In this document: one piece after another, positions 36,601 through 42,836 of the stretch
Layout: every line of letters starts with the position of its first letter
Numbering within the stretch: position 1 is the first letter of the stretch
Source: Tellurirhabdus bombi
GTDB taxonomy: Bacteria > Bacteroidota > Bacteroidia > Cytophagales > Spirosomataceae
Reading direction: 5' to 3'
DNA: 64,000 bases
Assembly: GCF_021484805.1 (NCBI RefSeq)
Contig: NZ_CP090557.1
Coordinates: forward strand, 2,616,001 to 2,680,000
Notes under the pieces: model-generated
Databases searched by the model: none
What the model was told of the DNA's origin: nothing
The model's input: the letters and a program-made list of their open reading frames with translations, nothing else
Translations under genes and position numbers: made by a program

Positions 36601-36833
36601 ATTACTTCATCATTCAGAACACCAACGGTGCAACCGTAAGCCTGGAAGTATATAACCGTTGGGGACATGCCGTTTACAAAAACGATAATTACGAGAATGA
36701 TTGGGATGGGAAGTCCAATACCGGGGCGCTGGTTGGCTCGACCTCGAACGGCGTGCCGGATGGAACTTACTTCTACGTCGTTCGCCTGAGTGATGGCCGC
36801 AAGTATGTGAGATACATGACAATTAACCGCTAA
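27636..36833 (+). CDS. Giant modular secreted protein with T9SS type B sorting domain (SprB/CHU_C-like)
   Basis: Predicted cell-surface or secreted protein of 3065 residues. The ATG at 27636 gives a signal peptide (ALIKFCLLYLIFCSNGLAQ); the frame is open to an ATG at 27474, which would add 54 residues. Order of parts by nucleotide position: a DUF11-like domain (27756-28110); eight modules with a GPNGF signature (about 28390-30690); eleven Ig-like modules with paired Cys (30700-33180); two related modules with FEFH and YYVFEKS/YYIFERS (33181-33430 and 33960-34215); a DUF11 region with four long repeats and acidic DxDxDG-type stretches that may bind calcium (34220-36540); and a C-terminal FIPEGFSPNGDGINDYF domain with YNRWGHAVYKN, the T9SS type B signal. 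PorP/SprF follows 11 bp downstream, as SprF follows SprB in Flavobacterium johnsoniae. An adhesin role is inference. Confidence 0.9.
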   Translation: MSYVRSLFAAKKGALALIKFCLLYLIFCSNGLAQSSPTASSDVYLYKKISTQKPKIGDIITFTLVVGNDGGVAANGIIVQDSLLAGGARFTTQTVLRGGGSLAFGAMSGKWNVGTIAPGDSAVLEIKAKVEQEGVYFAAAEVIAAQGSDLDSQPNNWKISEDDYGSACFSVPIIWNPGDEFRASIPSNFTGTQWSRNGQPITAQYPSDTAVASGETLLIKAPGIYTFVTSSGQCPANGCCPIEVVAGPCLNPVLITAQSATICAGSVATLNATSPGNTIRWYTVSSGGTPFATVTSGTSVTALPGSSTTYYAEAVTAAGCLSERTAVPVTVNALPQVSISPTVNGVLCQQGTITLAASITPSGGYSYAWQGPNGFSSSLAQPSLTNAQALAGGSYRVVVSTPGGCSASAVTSITSTTCPSGEPCQLAVTARASSASVCVGSSLGLVAEVSGGVAPYQYGWRGPNGFVASGASASVPSASSLATGSYTVEVRDAQGCSATAVTASVLVKACDTGSDCNPQISSTSICVGNTLVLTANGSYNSYLWRGPNGFSSTQPTVTIPNATVSMAGSYSLAVTGPNGCSGTAVAEAVVKPQPTISASASTTAICIGGSITLNVSLISPISAQQYLWTGPDGFSSTSKVAVVSNVQNSGTYKITLTDNTGCSASALVGITVYPKPTVSIQASPVCTGSPLTLTAVVAGNASSYQYSWQGPNGFTSSEKEPTIAAANSTHAGSYSVVVSDAMGCTVVASTSVTVGSQPLASNNGPACVGGSVQLSATAGASSYLWSGPNGFQSTQQSPVLTNVTSAQAGNYSVVVGGVTGCSGAATTTVIVNASPQVSITSTVNGVLCQEGTITLAATITPSGGYSYAWQGPNGFSSSLAQPSLTNAQALAGGSYRVVVSTPGGCSASAVTSITSTTCPSGEPCQLAVTARASSASVCVGSSLGLVAEVSGGVAPYQYGWRGPNGFVASGASASVPSASSLATGSYTVEVRDAQGCSATAVTASVLVKACDTGSDCDLNVSPPVVTCAVTHICLGDEVKLHAANCAGTVIWSNGKTGASILITPTATTTYTAKCQVGNCLSPESNTETIYVNDPQPPVVTAETDTICVGGQVRLTATGCDGKIIWSTGVTGASILVSPTAATTYYANCRLGNCISNPSEKVTIYIGPPATPRIISSTQAICPGGAATLTVANCSGTPVWSTGETTASISVSPLATTTYSVVCKSGTCVSPRSGDYAITVTKPDIPTVVANADTVCVGGNVLLTATNCAGTVIWSTGASGTSLSVNPTTNISYSAYCKVGTCNSEMSNPVQLVVVNPSTPLIKTTNTLICAGEKVTLTAEGCNGTVIWSNGMIGASIADMPGKTTNYFANCKIGSCTSPASNTIAVNVNNSAAPKPTVVASTTAICKGTNVTLTASGCAAGTIVWSTGESGSSIVVSPTATTDYYAACKMGAQCNSQPSVVKIVVNTPPTPKIYGCNCSKNEICPGDSVPLMASGCTGTLLWSNGATSTSIVVSPTVTTEYTVVCKGAVCTSDPSPSYTVVVGEPAAPIVTASKTEFDEGETVTLTAVGCEGGQIIWSTGATGSSIVVAPTASTSYYAQCRKHGCLSNPTVIELRKKGDCDLVAPITSASALTVCRGGSVTLTATACSTGATVVWSNGMTGTSITVNDIQALTQFTAVCKRDELCSSEASAPISVDVTEIYAPTVVATKPMICPGDTTTLTALGCAGTVIWSTGATGSSITVQPANNTDYWAKCESSACASAPSPGFTIRVGTPNAPTVSASVNTICLGASVTLTASACDGGSVVWSTGAMGNQIIVSPTSSTTYTAVCRTAANCLSAPSNGAVILVNPPLSKPVTIAKTNACPFNTVDLNAAVTSQPSVGGRFEFHTENSVSSAVVGNPSAVGSGMYYVFEKSASGCHSEAGIIHVQVTDCNSGPSCTTNPATAVSGTDATICAAKEYKLSGKIGGAATSSVWTTSGTGTFDNALLVNATYIPSQEDVKTGFVTLTLTTNDPDASGSCQAAKSSMKLTIKGVAMKPAILMQNSPTLCAGDSILLKAYPDGYKYLWSTGATTQSIQAKTSGIYSVQLVDAEGCTSVKSDTVRISIGAPILPPQVPSLARNDCPGKTVNLLKLITSQPRTEGGVFEFHAGPSPTSPVVLRPDSVGQGTYYIFERSNNCCYSTGSPVKVNIFNCAADSCRPDVYIAKTADKLYPKVGEVVTYTIKVGNKGTCSATNVDFVDVLPNGLELESEGNCVKNPSGNLVALSTSLAPGEIREYFYKTRVRKRGELKNDVSITYLDQIDPDTTNNRASVTIRDTTAVVPMYVGLAKKALEPIKQSDGNYTFGFVFNVTNYSPKEAKGVQVTDDLSKVFAPHMVTAIDLANQGTSLKLNNTYNGMAGNVQLLDTTSRVEAGKTESFTLTVSVHMASTSDSLMTFYNQAKLTAKLDTISVSDVSTEGEVADADGDGNPYNDDTPTAIKLNGSMTKSQLGVALSVVNMAMELDSSYLVTYKITVKNFGAANLTNVQLSDSLSKSITAPAGFTVAGAPTVAAGSSLIPNPDYNGDSNPTILLPSSHLPAGGTDSVLVSVRIQPNGLTGAIYTQVIGTGLYNDTLVTDVSNNGIDPEPVGSVKTPVRFDLPASMLGVAKSVGLPIEVSEGVYDIPYTIKLTNMGATDLKRVQVEDNLSETFEKHGAVIVSDRIALITDPGLVADTTYTGRGGFIRLLNDSLSVLPKRTSRTVSFLVRVDVRNADSVQFNNSALGLAYTENGVMVADTSTSGTDPDPDNDLDPRNNSLATLIILNGVSTTPYIGVALSVKDTARMSDGSFKVVYQIVVKNYSKIELTNVQLSDSLAQNVFNATTGASFVMAGSPIVSAGSELVPNPQFNGDSDTRILNLDSRLAAGKTDTVYITVRVRTDGRSAPYLNTVVGEGLAGTQKVQDTSTEGVEPDLNGNGNPTDDTESVATALVIPSGSDVLFIPEGFSPNGDGINDYFIIQNTNGATVSLEVYNRWGHAVYKNDNYENDWDGKSNTGALVGSTSNGVPDGTYFYVVRLSDGRKYVRYMTINR
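28662..29182 (+). repeat. GC-rich near-identical module pair, copy 1
   Basis: A 521-bp block that recurs at 30162-30682, exactly 1500 bp away, with eight base differences (about 98.5% identity). It encodes two GPNGF modules, beginning VNGVLCQQGTITLAA and ending SVLVKACDTGSD. Composition is unlike the surroundings: 40 of 60 bases are G/C at 28741-28800, against 21 of 60 at 29461-29520. Confidence 0.95.
30162..30682 (+). repeat. GC-rich near-identical module pair, copy 2
   Basis: Second copy of the block at 28662-29182, in the same frame (500 codons away). The upstream flank (VNASPQVSI against VNALPQVSI) is homologous but diverged, so the high identity has fairly sharp edges, as expected from recent gene conversion or duplication. 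Confidence 0.95.
30700..33180 (+). repeat. Array of eleven Ig-like modules within the giant protein
   Basis: Eleven modules of about 75 residues with the pattern ICxGxxVTLTAxxCxGTVIWS(T/N)G, then SIxVSPTATTxY, CKxGxC. Each normally has a Cys pair in the first half and another in the second. The eighth module (starting near 32270) reads TEFDEGETVTLTAVGC and has lost the first Cys. Unlike the GPNGF block, these repeats are diverged from each other at the DNA level. Confidence 0.85.
34597..36540 (+). repeat. Four DUF11-type long repeats of the giant protein
   Basis: Four repeats of about 150-165 residues starting near 34597, 35090, 35550 and 36050, each with (L)GVA(L/K)S or VGLAKKA, then YxIxVKNxGxxxLTNVQLSDSL and an ending DTSTEG followed by an acidic run (ADADGDGNPYNDDTP; DPDPDNDLDPRNN; EPDLNGNGNPTDD). 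The second repeat's tail (EPVGSVKTP) lacks the acidic run. Confidence 0.8.
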
Positions 36834-36844
36834 AAGCTATAAAA

Positions 36845-37816
36845 ATGACACGCAGAAGTCTTCGAGGAATTGGAACCTCCCTGCTATTACTGGCCCTGCT
36901 GATCGGCAGTGGCCGAGTGCAGGCGCAACAGGATAAGATGTTTTCGCAGTACATGTTCAACCTGATGGCGCTCAATCCGGCCTATGCCGGTAGCCGGGAT
37001 GTCTTGAGCATGACGGGCCTTTACCGCAACCAGTGGGGGGGCATTGAAGGGGCTCCGCAAACGGCTACCTTTACCATCGATATGCCCATCAATCGCGAGC
37101 GGGTTGGGGTAGGATTACAACTTTACAACGACCGCATTGGCGAATGGAATGAAACCGGGGCGTTTGCCAGTTACGCCTTTCGGATCAAGGTAGGCGAACG
37201 TTCAACGCTGGCGCTGGGCTTGCAGGGCGGGGCGGTCAGCCTACGGTGGAATCTGGCCGAAGTGGCTACTGGCAACCCCAACGACCCCTCTTTTGCGCAG
37301 AATATTGCGAAAGTGCTGCCAAACTTCGGAACGGGTATTTACCTGAGCAACGACCGGTCCTATATTGGCGTATCAGTGCCGCAGTTGATTAAAAACAAAA
37401 TTAGCGATTACGATTCTGGCCCCAATCGTGCGGTACAGCGTCGCCATGCGTATGCGATGGCCGGGTTTGTTATTGGCCTTGGACCTTCCTTGAAGCTGAA
37501 ACCATCCATCCTGGCCAAGTATGCGGAGTCTTCGCCGCTTGGGTTTGATGGCAACCTAAATTTGTGGATCGCCGACCGGGTTGGCCTCGGCGTTTCATAC
37601 CGGCGCAATCAATTCAATACGTTCGGGGGCAGCACCAACGACGCCATTGTGGGAATTGTCGAAATTCAGTTGTCGGATCAGCTACGGCTAGGCTATGCTT
37701 ACGACCGAATGCTAAACAACTTGCGAACCGTTGGCGGACAGAATTCGCATGAATTTATGCTGCGCTACGAGTTCGGTTACGGCAAAAACAAGATTCTGAC
37801 GCCACGCTACTTCTAA
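36845..37816 (+). CDS. PorP/SprF-family type IX secretion outer-membrane protein
   Basis: Outer-membrane protein of 323 residues. Signal peptide ending RVQAQQ, then the family hallmark KMFSQYMFNLMALNPAYAGS followed by SMTGLYRNQWGGIEGAPQT, RERVGVGLQLYNDRIG and a C-terminal IQLSDQLRLGYAYDR and SHEFMLRYEFGY. In F. johnsoniae, SprF is needed to place the adhesin SprB on the surface, and proteins with a type B signal depend on such partners. The gene starts 11 bp after the giant gene and is followed 6 bp later by the TPR/PD40 gene, so the three are probably co-transcribed. This protein is therefore the likely attachment or secretion partner of the giant protein. Confidence 0.93.
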   Translation: MTRRSLRGIGTSLLLLALLIGSGRVQAQQDKMFSQYMFNLMALNPAYAGSRDVLSMTGLYRNQWGGIEGAPQTATFTIDMPINRERVGVGLQLYNDRIGEWNETGAFASYAFRIKVGERSTLALGLQGGAVSLRWNLAEVATGNPNDPSFAQNIAKVLPNFGTGIYLSNDRSYIGVSVPQLIKNKISDYDSGPNRAVQRRHAYAMAGFVIGLGPSLKLKPSILAKYAESSPLGFDGNLNLWIADRVGLGVSYRRNQFNTFGGSTNDAIVGIVEIQLSDQLRLGYAYDRMLNNLRTVGGQNSHEFMLRYEFGYGKNKILTPRYF

Positions 37817-37822
37817 GGTTGC

Positions 37823-39400
37823 ATGAAGAAGCTATACACTATTTTTTGGGGTGGTCTGGTCTTGTTAAGCTTATCCGGAAAAGCGAATGCGCAGTCGCTG
37901 GCTAAGCAGGCAGATCACCAGTTCGGGCAAATGGCGTATGGTCGTGCCATCGAACTTTACGAGCAGGCTTTGTCCAATTCGTTGCTGTCCGAAGCGGAGC
38001 GGGGAACTATCCTGAGAAAACTAGGAACTAGTTATCGGCAGATCCGCGACATGGAAAGTGCCGAACGTATATACCAGACGATACTGACTGAGCAGGCAAT
38101 AAACAAAGAAGAAGCAGACCTTTATCTGTACTTTGCGCAGGCGTTGGCCAGCAACGGGAAATACCGGGAATCGCAGGGAGCTTATGAAAAATACCTGCGG
38201 TTTCGGGGTGATGATCAACGGGCAAAAGTCTTCGCTGAGTTGTATAAAGATGTTAGCTCGCTAACGCGGGATTCCAGCAATTACCATATTGAAGCCCTCG
38301 CCTTTAATACGGATAACGCCGAATTTAGCCCGGCTTACTACAAAAATAGTGTGGTCTTTGTTTCAAGTCGGTCGAATGCGGGAGGACTCAAGCGGGTTTT
38401 TGGCTGGAACAATACGCCGTTTCTGGACCTTTACCAAATTCCTAATCTAAGCTCAACATTTGATTTGAGTGATAGTTCGTCGCAAACGTCCCGAAAGGAG
38501 AACAGCCTACCAACTCGGCTGATCCGTCCATTAGGTATGGATAATTACACGGCTTCAACCGCGAATGATTCCCGGACGGTAGGCTTTAGCAGTACTGCTG
38601 GTCAGCCTCAGAACCTAAACTACATCGAGGAACCCATTACTGGAATCAAGCCGTTCAGTACGAACTTAAACTCCAAATACCACGAAGGCCCCGTTGCTTT
38701 TTCCAAGGATTTCAACCGCGTATATTTCACCCGCAATTCAACAAAGGGAAGCAAAGATGGCATTACGAAGTTAAAGATTTACGCCGCTCGCAACGGTGCA
38801 AAAAACTGGGAGCTAGAACGGGAATTGTCGTTCAACAGCGATGACTATTCGTGCGGACATCCTACACTAAGCGCCGACGATAAAATGATGATTTTTGCGT
38901 CGGATATGCCCGGCGGATTCGGAGGAGTTGACTTATACGTAACGCGGTATGAAAAAGGACGCTGGTCGAAGCCGGTAAATCTAGGCGAGAAAATCAATAC
39001 AAAAGGCAACGAGATGTTTCCGTTTCTGGATGAATCAGGAAATCTTTATTTCTCATCCGACGGGCTTCCTGGTTTGGGGGAGCTGGATATTTTTTACGCC
39101 CAGCTCACGGTCGATGCGGTGGTCGAAAAAATTCAGAACCTGGGGGCTCCCATCAACTCATCCAAAGATGATTTCGGCATTATTACCGACGGACAGCAGC
39201 ACAAAGGCTATTTCTGTAGTAACCGGCGTCGGGGTGGGGCTGATGATGATATTTATCGCTTCCAGCGGAAAAAAGAAAAATCGGTGCCGCCAACCTTAGA
39301 GCCAGTTTTAACGCAAAAAACACCGCACTTGCGCGAGGTCGGTATGTTGATGAGTATTGAAAAAAGGCGGCAATCAGTCCAGACGGGCGAATCGCATTAA
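37823..39400 (+). CDS. TPR/PD40 envelope protein, lacking the usual C-terminal OmpA domain
   Basis: Protein of 525 residues with a signal peptide (ending KANAQ), two to three TPR-like repeats (about 25-140: FGQMAYGRAIELYEQALS; ESAERIYQTIL; GKYRESQGAYEKYL) and a PD40-type beta-propeller (about 160-480), with motifs AEFSPAYYKNSVVFVSSR, HEGPVAFSKDFNRVYFTRN, GHPTLSADDKMMIFASD, FLDESGNLYFSSDG and GYFCSNRRRGGADDDIY. Proteins of this type beside PorP/SprF normally continue with a CarboxypepD_reg and a peptidoglycan-binding OmpA domain. Here the protein stops about 40 residues after the propeller, and the next 150 bp code for neither domain. It may be a natural short form or a truncation. Confidence 0.85.
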   Translation: MKKLYTIFWGGLVLLSLSGKANAQSLAKQADHQFGQMAYGRAIELYEQALSNSLLSEAERGTILRKLGTSYRQIRDMESAERIYQTILTEQAINKEEADLYLYFAQALASNGKYRESQGAYEKYLRFRGDDQRAKVFAELYKDVSSLTRDSSNYHIEALAFNTDNAEFSPAYYKNSVVFVSSRSNAGGLKRVFGWNNTPFLDLYQIPNLSSTFDLSDSSSQTSRKENSLPTRLIRPLGMDNYTASTANDSRTVGFSSTAGQPQNLNYIEEPITGIKPFSTNLNSKYHEGPVAFSKDFNRVYFTRNSTKGSKDGITKLKIYAARNGAKNWELERELSFNSDDYSCGHPTLSADDKMMIFASDMPGGFGGVDLYVTRYEKGRWSKPVNLGEKINTKGNEMFPFLDESGNLYFSSDGLPGLGELDIFYAQLTVDAVVEKIQNLGAPINSSKDDFGIITDGQQHKGYFCSNRRRGGADDDIYRFQRKKEKSVPPTLEPVLTQKTPHLREVGMLMSIEKRRQSVQTGESH

Positions 39401-39451
39401 TGCATTCTGGTTAGAAAAGTGAACGTAGACTATGTCTGTGATTAACGTCAG

Positions 39452-39485
39452 AAAGCGAATGGCAGTTTTGCGATTCGCTTTTTTG
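39452..39485 (+). terminator. Terminator after the giant-gene operon
   Basis: AAAGCGAAT (39452-39460) pairs with ATTCGCTTT (39473-39481) around a 12-nt loop, and T-rich sequence follows to 39484. It lies 52 bp after the TPR/PD40 stop and before the second PorP/SprF gene. Confidence 0.65.
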
Positions 39486-39518
39486 TTGAACTTCGATGTA
39501 ACCTAGCCAAAACTGCCT

Positions 39519-39526
39519 TACTTTCG
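39519..39526 (+). promoter_or_regulatory. Candidate -7 element for the second PorP/SprF gene
   Basis: TACTTTCG differs from TAnnTTTG at one position and is the same octamer as in the CPBP promoter at 47465-47472. It lies 23 nt before the ATG at 39550 and downstream of a terminator. No well-spaced TTG was found. Confidence 0.35.
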
Positions 39527-39549
39527 TCTTGCTGTTCGTTTTTATACCC

Positions 39550-40464
39550 ATGATCGTGATAAAAAAAGGATTTTTATACCTGTTCGGCCTTTTTTCACTG
39601 GCCTTGATCGCTACCCCCGCCCGTGCGCAACGGGAGGTGCTTTACGCGCAATATTTGTCAAATCCGTTAACCATCAACCCCGCTTATACGGGTGTTCGGG
39701 AGGTTTTTTCGATGACGGGCATTTTTCGGCGCAAATGGTTGGGTGTTCAGGGCTTTCCGGTCACGCAGAGTTTTGGCGCGGATGGTTCGCTGGCACAAGG
39801 CGGGCTTGGTCTGGGTTTGCAGGCTCTGAATGACCGGATGAGTCCTTATTCCAATACGGGTATTTACGGCAGTCTGGCTTATCACATCAAGCTTCCGTCG
39901 GGGGGGAAAGTATCGTTTGGCGGTTCGGGAGGAATCAATGTTCTGCCGGTCTATAACCCGGGCACCGGAATGGGCTTCAATCGGGCGTTGCCGAGCGTTG
40001 GTGTTGGGGTACACTACCAGTCGGATAATTTCTGGGCGGGGGTTTCCAAACCTGAGCTAGTAAACCGTCCACTATCCTTGTCCGGTAGCAATTCCCCCAT
40101 TCGTTATAACCGTCCCTTGTTCGTTCACGTGGGAGGGCAGATGGTGCCTGCCGACAACGTGGTTTTATTGCCTTCAATTCTGATTACGCAGCAGACTGAC
40201 CTGCCGCTTGGCATCGACCTCAACGCTAAGGCCTGGTTTTACCAAAAGCTGGGGTTGGGCGTATCGGTCCGCTTAAACAACAGCTCCTTGATTGCAACGC
40301 AAAGCTATGTCATGGGTATGGCGGAATACGAACTATCACGAAATATCCGGGTGGGGTACACCATTAGTAGCCGAACTGCGGAAAATCCGAATTTCCCGCA
40401 GCGCAGCGTTCATGAACTTGTTTTTCGCTTTACACCCAACCCGTTGCTGTTCTCGCACCGATAA
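39550..40464 (+). CDS. PorP/SprF-family type IX secretion outer-membrane protein, second copy
   Basis: Outer-membrane protein of 304 residues, paralogue of the protein at 36845. The ATG at 39550 gives a signal peptide (MIVIKKGFLYLFGLFSLALI, ending PARAQ); a TTG seven codons upstream is less likely. Family hallmarks: EVLYAQYLSNPLTINPAYTG, VFSMTGIFRRKWLGVQGFP, GLGLGLQALNDRMSP and the C-terminal ELSRNIRVGYTIS and SVHELVFRF. A terminator and a -7-like element lie between it and the preceding genes, so it is probably transcribed separately. It may serve a different type B protein encoded elsewhere, or provide a second partner for the giant protein. It converges on the glycosyltransferase gene with only 4 bp between stop codons. 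Confidence 0.9.
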   Translation: MIVIKKGFLYLFGLFSLALIATPARAQREVLYAQYLSNPLTINPAYTGVREVFSMTGIFRRKWLGVQGFPVTQSFGADGSLAQGGLGLGLQALNDRMSPYSNTGIYGSLAYHIKLPSGGKVSFGGSGGINVLPVYNPGTGMGFNRALPSVGVGVHYQSDNFWAGVSKPELVNRPLSLSGSNSPIRYNRPLFVHVGGQMVPADNVVLLPSILITQQTDLPLGIDLNAKAWFYQKLGLGVSVRLNNSSLIATQSYVMGMAEYELSRNIRVGYTISSRTAENPNFPQRSVHELVFRFTPNPLLFSHR

Positions 40465-40468
40465 GCGA

Positions 40469-41371
40469 TCAGGGTTCTATAAGGCGGTAGTTTTTATATT
40501 CGCCAATGCGAATGGGTAGCCGGTCCTCGATCCAATAAGCAATCTTGTCTTTTAGACGAAGCTTTTTACTGATACGCGTAGGGTCAAAGTCATAACTACC
40601 ATTCCGAACGGCCTCCTGCATGACGGCGGGGTGCGTTCCCTCAAAGCGCTTGACGCGCTCGATGTTGTAGTAGTCATAAACCTTTTTGTTCGTATATACT
40701 TTCTCAATGTAAGTATCGTCGTGCCAGAACGTTTCAAAGAACTTAGACTTTTCGTTCATCTGCTCGGGAGGGCGTACGTAACTATAGTGATAAACCGGCT
40801 TATCCAGATAGTGGACGGCTAGTTTCTGGCCCTTGTGCCCCTGCTGATACGCTTCCCAGGATGGGTATTTCCGGAAGCCTTGCGAGTCTCGGTAAGAGAA
40901 AACATTCAGACCTTTCCGAAAGGCGCGAACCTCTTTTTTATGCTGATAACGAGTGTTATTCAGGTAGTCATAACTGCCGTAGAAATTCAGAAAAGCCAGA
41001 AGCAAGCCCTCAATCTTAGGGTTCTTATCAATCTCCTGAATGGTTTTTAGAATGACGGGCAAATCAGCTTCGTGAATCACCTCATCCGCCTGAATATGAA
41101 ACAGCCAGTCACCTTTGCATTCCCGTAAAGCAACGTTAGACTGTTGAGCAAAAATTTTTCCACCGACGCGTAACTGCTCATCCCAAACGGTATCAACTAT
41201 TCTGATTTTTGGCGAGTTAAGCGCTTCTATTGCTTCCCGTGTTCCATCTTTGGAATTGCCTACGGCAATGACAAATTCATCGCAGATGGGCAGAATAGAC
41301 TGAATGGATTGCAGGAAAGGATACTGGTATTCAAATCCGTTACGGATATAACTAAAACCGCTAATCGTCAT
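40469..41371 (-). CDS. Glycosyltransferase family 2-type protein
   Basis: Predicted GT-A fold glycosyltransferase of 300 residues. Visible parts: SGFSYIRNGFEYQYPFLQSI at the N-terminus, CDEFVIAVGNSKDGTREAI (nucleotide-binding), LFHIQADEVIHEADLP with the DxD-like ADE motif, and the C-terminal half (VRAFRKGLNVFSYRDSQGF; FEGTHPAVMQEAV) found in a Bacteroidota subgroup of glycan-modifying GT2 enzymes. There are no membrane segments, so it is cytoplasmic or peripheral. No polysaccharide cluster is adjacent and the acceptor is unknown. The 60 bp between it and the upstream thioredoxin gene include a terminator-like hairpin, so it is probably monocistronic. Confidence 0.82.
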   Translation of the reverse strand: MTISGFSYIRNGFEYQYPFLQSIQSILPICDEFVIAVGNSKDGTREAIEALNSPKIRIVDTVWDEQLRVGGKIFAQQSNVALRECKGDWLFHIQADEVIHEADLPVILKTIQEIDKNPKIEGLLLAFLNFYGSYDYLNNTRYQHKKEVRAFRKGLNVFSYRDSQGFRKYPSWEAYQQGHKGQKLAVHYLDKPVYHYSYVRPPEQMNEKSKFFETFWHDDTYIEKVYTNKKVYDYYNIERVKRFEGTHPAVMQEAVRNGSYDFDPTRISKKLRLKDKIAYWIEDRLPIRIGEYKNYRLIEP

Positions 41372-41400
41372 TACACTAATTTTCTGGTTTGACCATGCAA

Positions 41401-41424
41401 AGAACCAGATTAAAATCCGGTTCT
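41401..41424 (-). terminator. Hairpin after the thioredoxin-like gene
   Basis: On the minus strand, AGAACCGGATT and AATCTGGTTCT form an 11-bp stem with one GU pair and a 2-nt loop, seven bases after the stop at 41432. The T-run that follows is short. Confidence 0.5.
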
Positions 41425-41431
41425 CGAAGGC

Positions 41432-42787
41432 TTATTTGCCACTTTTCATTTTTGTCAGTTCCTCTTCCAGCTGCGTGCTATCTTCGCCTATTGCTTTAGC
41501 TTTGGCAATCGCTTCTTCCTGAACTTTTGTCGCTTCGGCTTTTTTGCCTAGTTTGTGAAGCAGGTGCGCATACGTATCCATAAACGCTGGTTTGGCATCC
41601 AGATCCAACGACCGCTTCGACCAGGCCAGCGCCTGGTTAAGTTGTTTAGGATCGGTTACGCCGTTGTAATAATTCCAGGCGAGGCTGTTGAGCTTATTGG
41701 CTACCTGCCCTGATTCCGCGGATTTCATAAACGCTTTCAGGCGCTCAAAATTTTCGCCTTTTTTCTCGGCTTCGGGCCTTTTTGCCATATCATCTTCAAA
41801 GCGCTGATAATTAGCCGCATCTTTTTTACGCAGTTCATCAACCGATTGGGTCATGAGTTTTCCATCGGCATACGTACTCGCCAACGCGCTGAATTTTTCG
41901 GTATCCTTGGTTTTCAAATAAAAATTCATGCGGTGTTCGTTAGCCATTTCGTCAACGGCTTCCGGCGTCATCGGGCGGAAATGAACAACGAGCTTTTTAT
42001 TCTGCGCAATTACTTCTTCCAGCTGTTGTTCGTCTTTGTTTTCAGCCGCTTGTTTGAGATCGTTATAAACCGCCGTCTGCATGTTGCGGAGTGCCATCGT
42101 TCCGATCGGCGAGGACTTCAGTTTAGGCATTTGCTCCTGCAAAACCGTGAATGCTTTGGAGCGGGTTGAGGCCACCGTACCAGCCATGATGGTCAGGTTA
42201 TCAAGTGTCGTTAACTCGCCTTCGGGAACTGTTTTTAAATATTCGTCCAGAATTGGGCCACTGGGTAGTCCTGCTTTGGATCGCTTTGCCAGATAGCCCG
42301 CCAGGAAAGTGGCATCTCGCTTGCCGCTGTTGTATTCCTTTTCCCAGACCGCTATTGGTTTCGGGTCTTTTGCGGCTTCTAGTGCCTTGTCGGCTTCTTC
42401 CAACATCTTTTTAACCCCACCGTAGCCTAATGTGCGGTAGATTAAATCGCCGTTGGCACTAACAAACAGCGACGTGGGATAACCTTCAACGTTGTATTTT
42501 TTGGCCAGGCCGATGCCTTCGCCTTTTTCCGCATCAATTTTATAGCTCACAAATCCCGCATTGAACTTCTCCGCTACTTTCGGGTCTGGAAAAGCCTCTT
42601 TGGACATGAGTTTGCAGGGACCGCACCAGGTGGTGTAGATATCGATAAAGATAGGTTTGTTTTGGCGCTTGGCTTCGGCCAGGACGTCCTTCCACGGGCC
42701 GGTGAAAAAGCGCACCCCAACTGGCTCATCGGCGTAGCTACTCAGAAAGGCCAGGCAAAGGCCCAGCAGGAAAGGGAGTTTTTTCAT
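41432..42787 (-). CDS. Exported thioredoxin-fold protein with helical C-terminal extension
   Basis: Protein of 451 residues. It has a signal peptide (MKKLPFLLGLCLAFLSSYA), then a thioredoxin domain (about 25-135) with the redox-active YTTWCGPCKLMSKEAF and the cis-Pro region NVEGYPTSLFV. The remaining ~310 residues are charged and mostly helical, with TPR-like segments near the end (NSLAWNYYNGVTDPKQLNQA; LDLDAKPAFMDTYAHLLHKL). A periplasmic disulfide reductase or isomerase role is likely; the extension suggests binding to partner proteins. It is separated from the small membrane-protein gene at 42837-43316 by about 50 bp, so the two may be co-transcribed. Confidence 0.85.
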   Translation of the reverse strand: MKKLPFLLGLCLAFLSSYADEPVGVRFFTGPWKDVLAEAKRQNKPIFIDIYTTWCGPCKLMSKEAFPDPKVAEKFNAGFVSYKIDAEKGEGIGLAKKYNVEGYPTSLFVSANGDLIYRTLGYGGVKKMLEEADKALEAAKDPKPIAVWEKEYNSGKRDATFLAGYLAKRSKAGLPSGPILDEYLKTVPEGELTTLDNLTIMAGTVASTRSKAFTVLQEQMPKLKSSPIGTMALRNMQTAVYNDLKQAAENKDEQQLEEVIAQNKKLVVHFRPMTPEAVDEMANEHRMNFYLKTKDTEKFSALASTYADGKLMTQSVDELRKKDAANYQRFEDDMAKRPEAEKKGENFERLKAFMKSAESGQVANKLNSLAWNYYNGVTDPKQLNQALAWSKRSLDLDAKPAFMDTYAHLLHKLGKKAEATKVQEEAIAKAKAIGEDSTQLEEELTKMKSGK

Positions 42788-42836
42788 GGGAGATAAAGCT
42801 TTGGAAGCCTGAATTTAAGCAAAAGTTGGTAATCCA

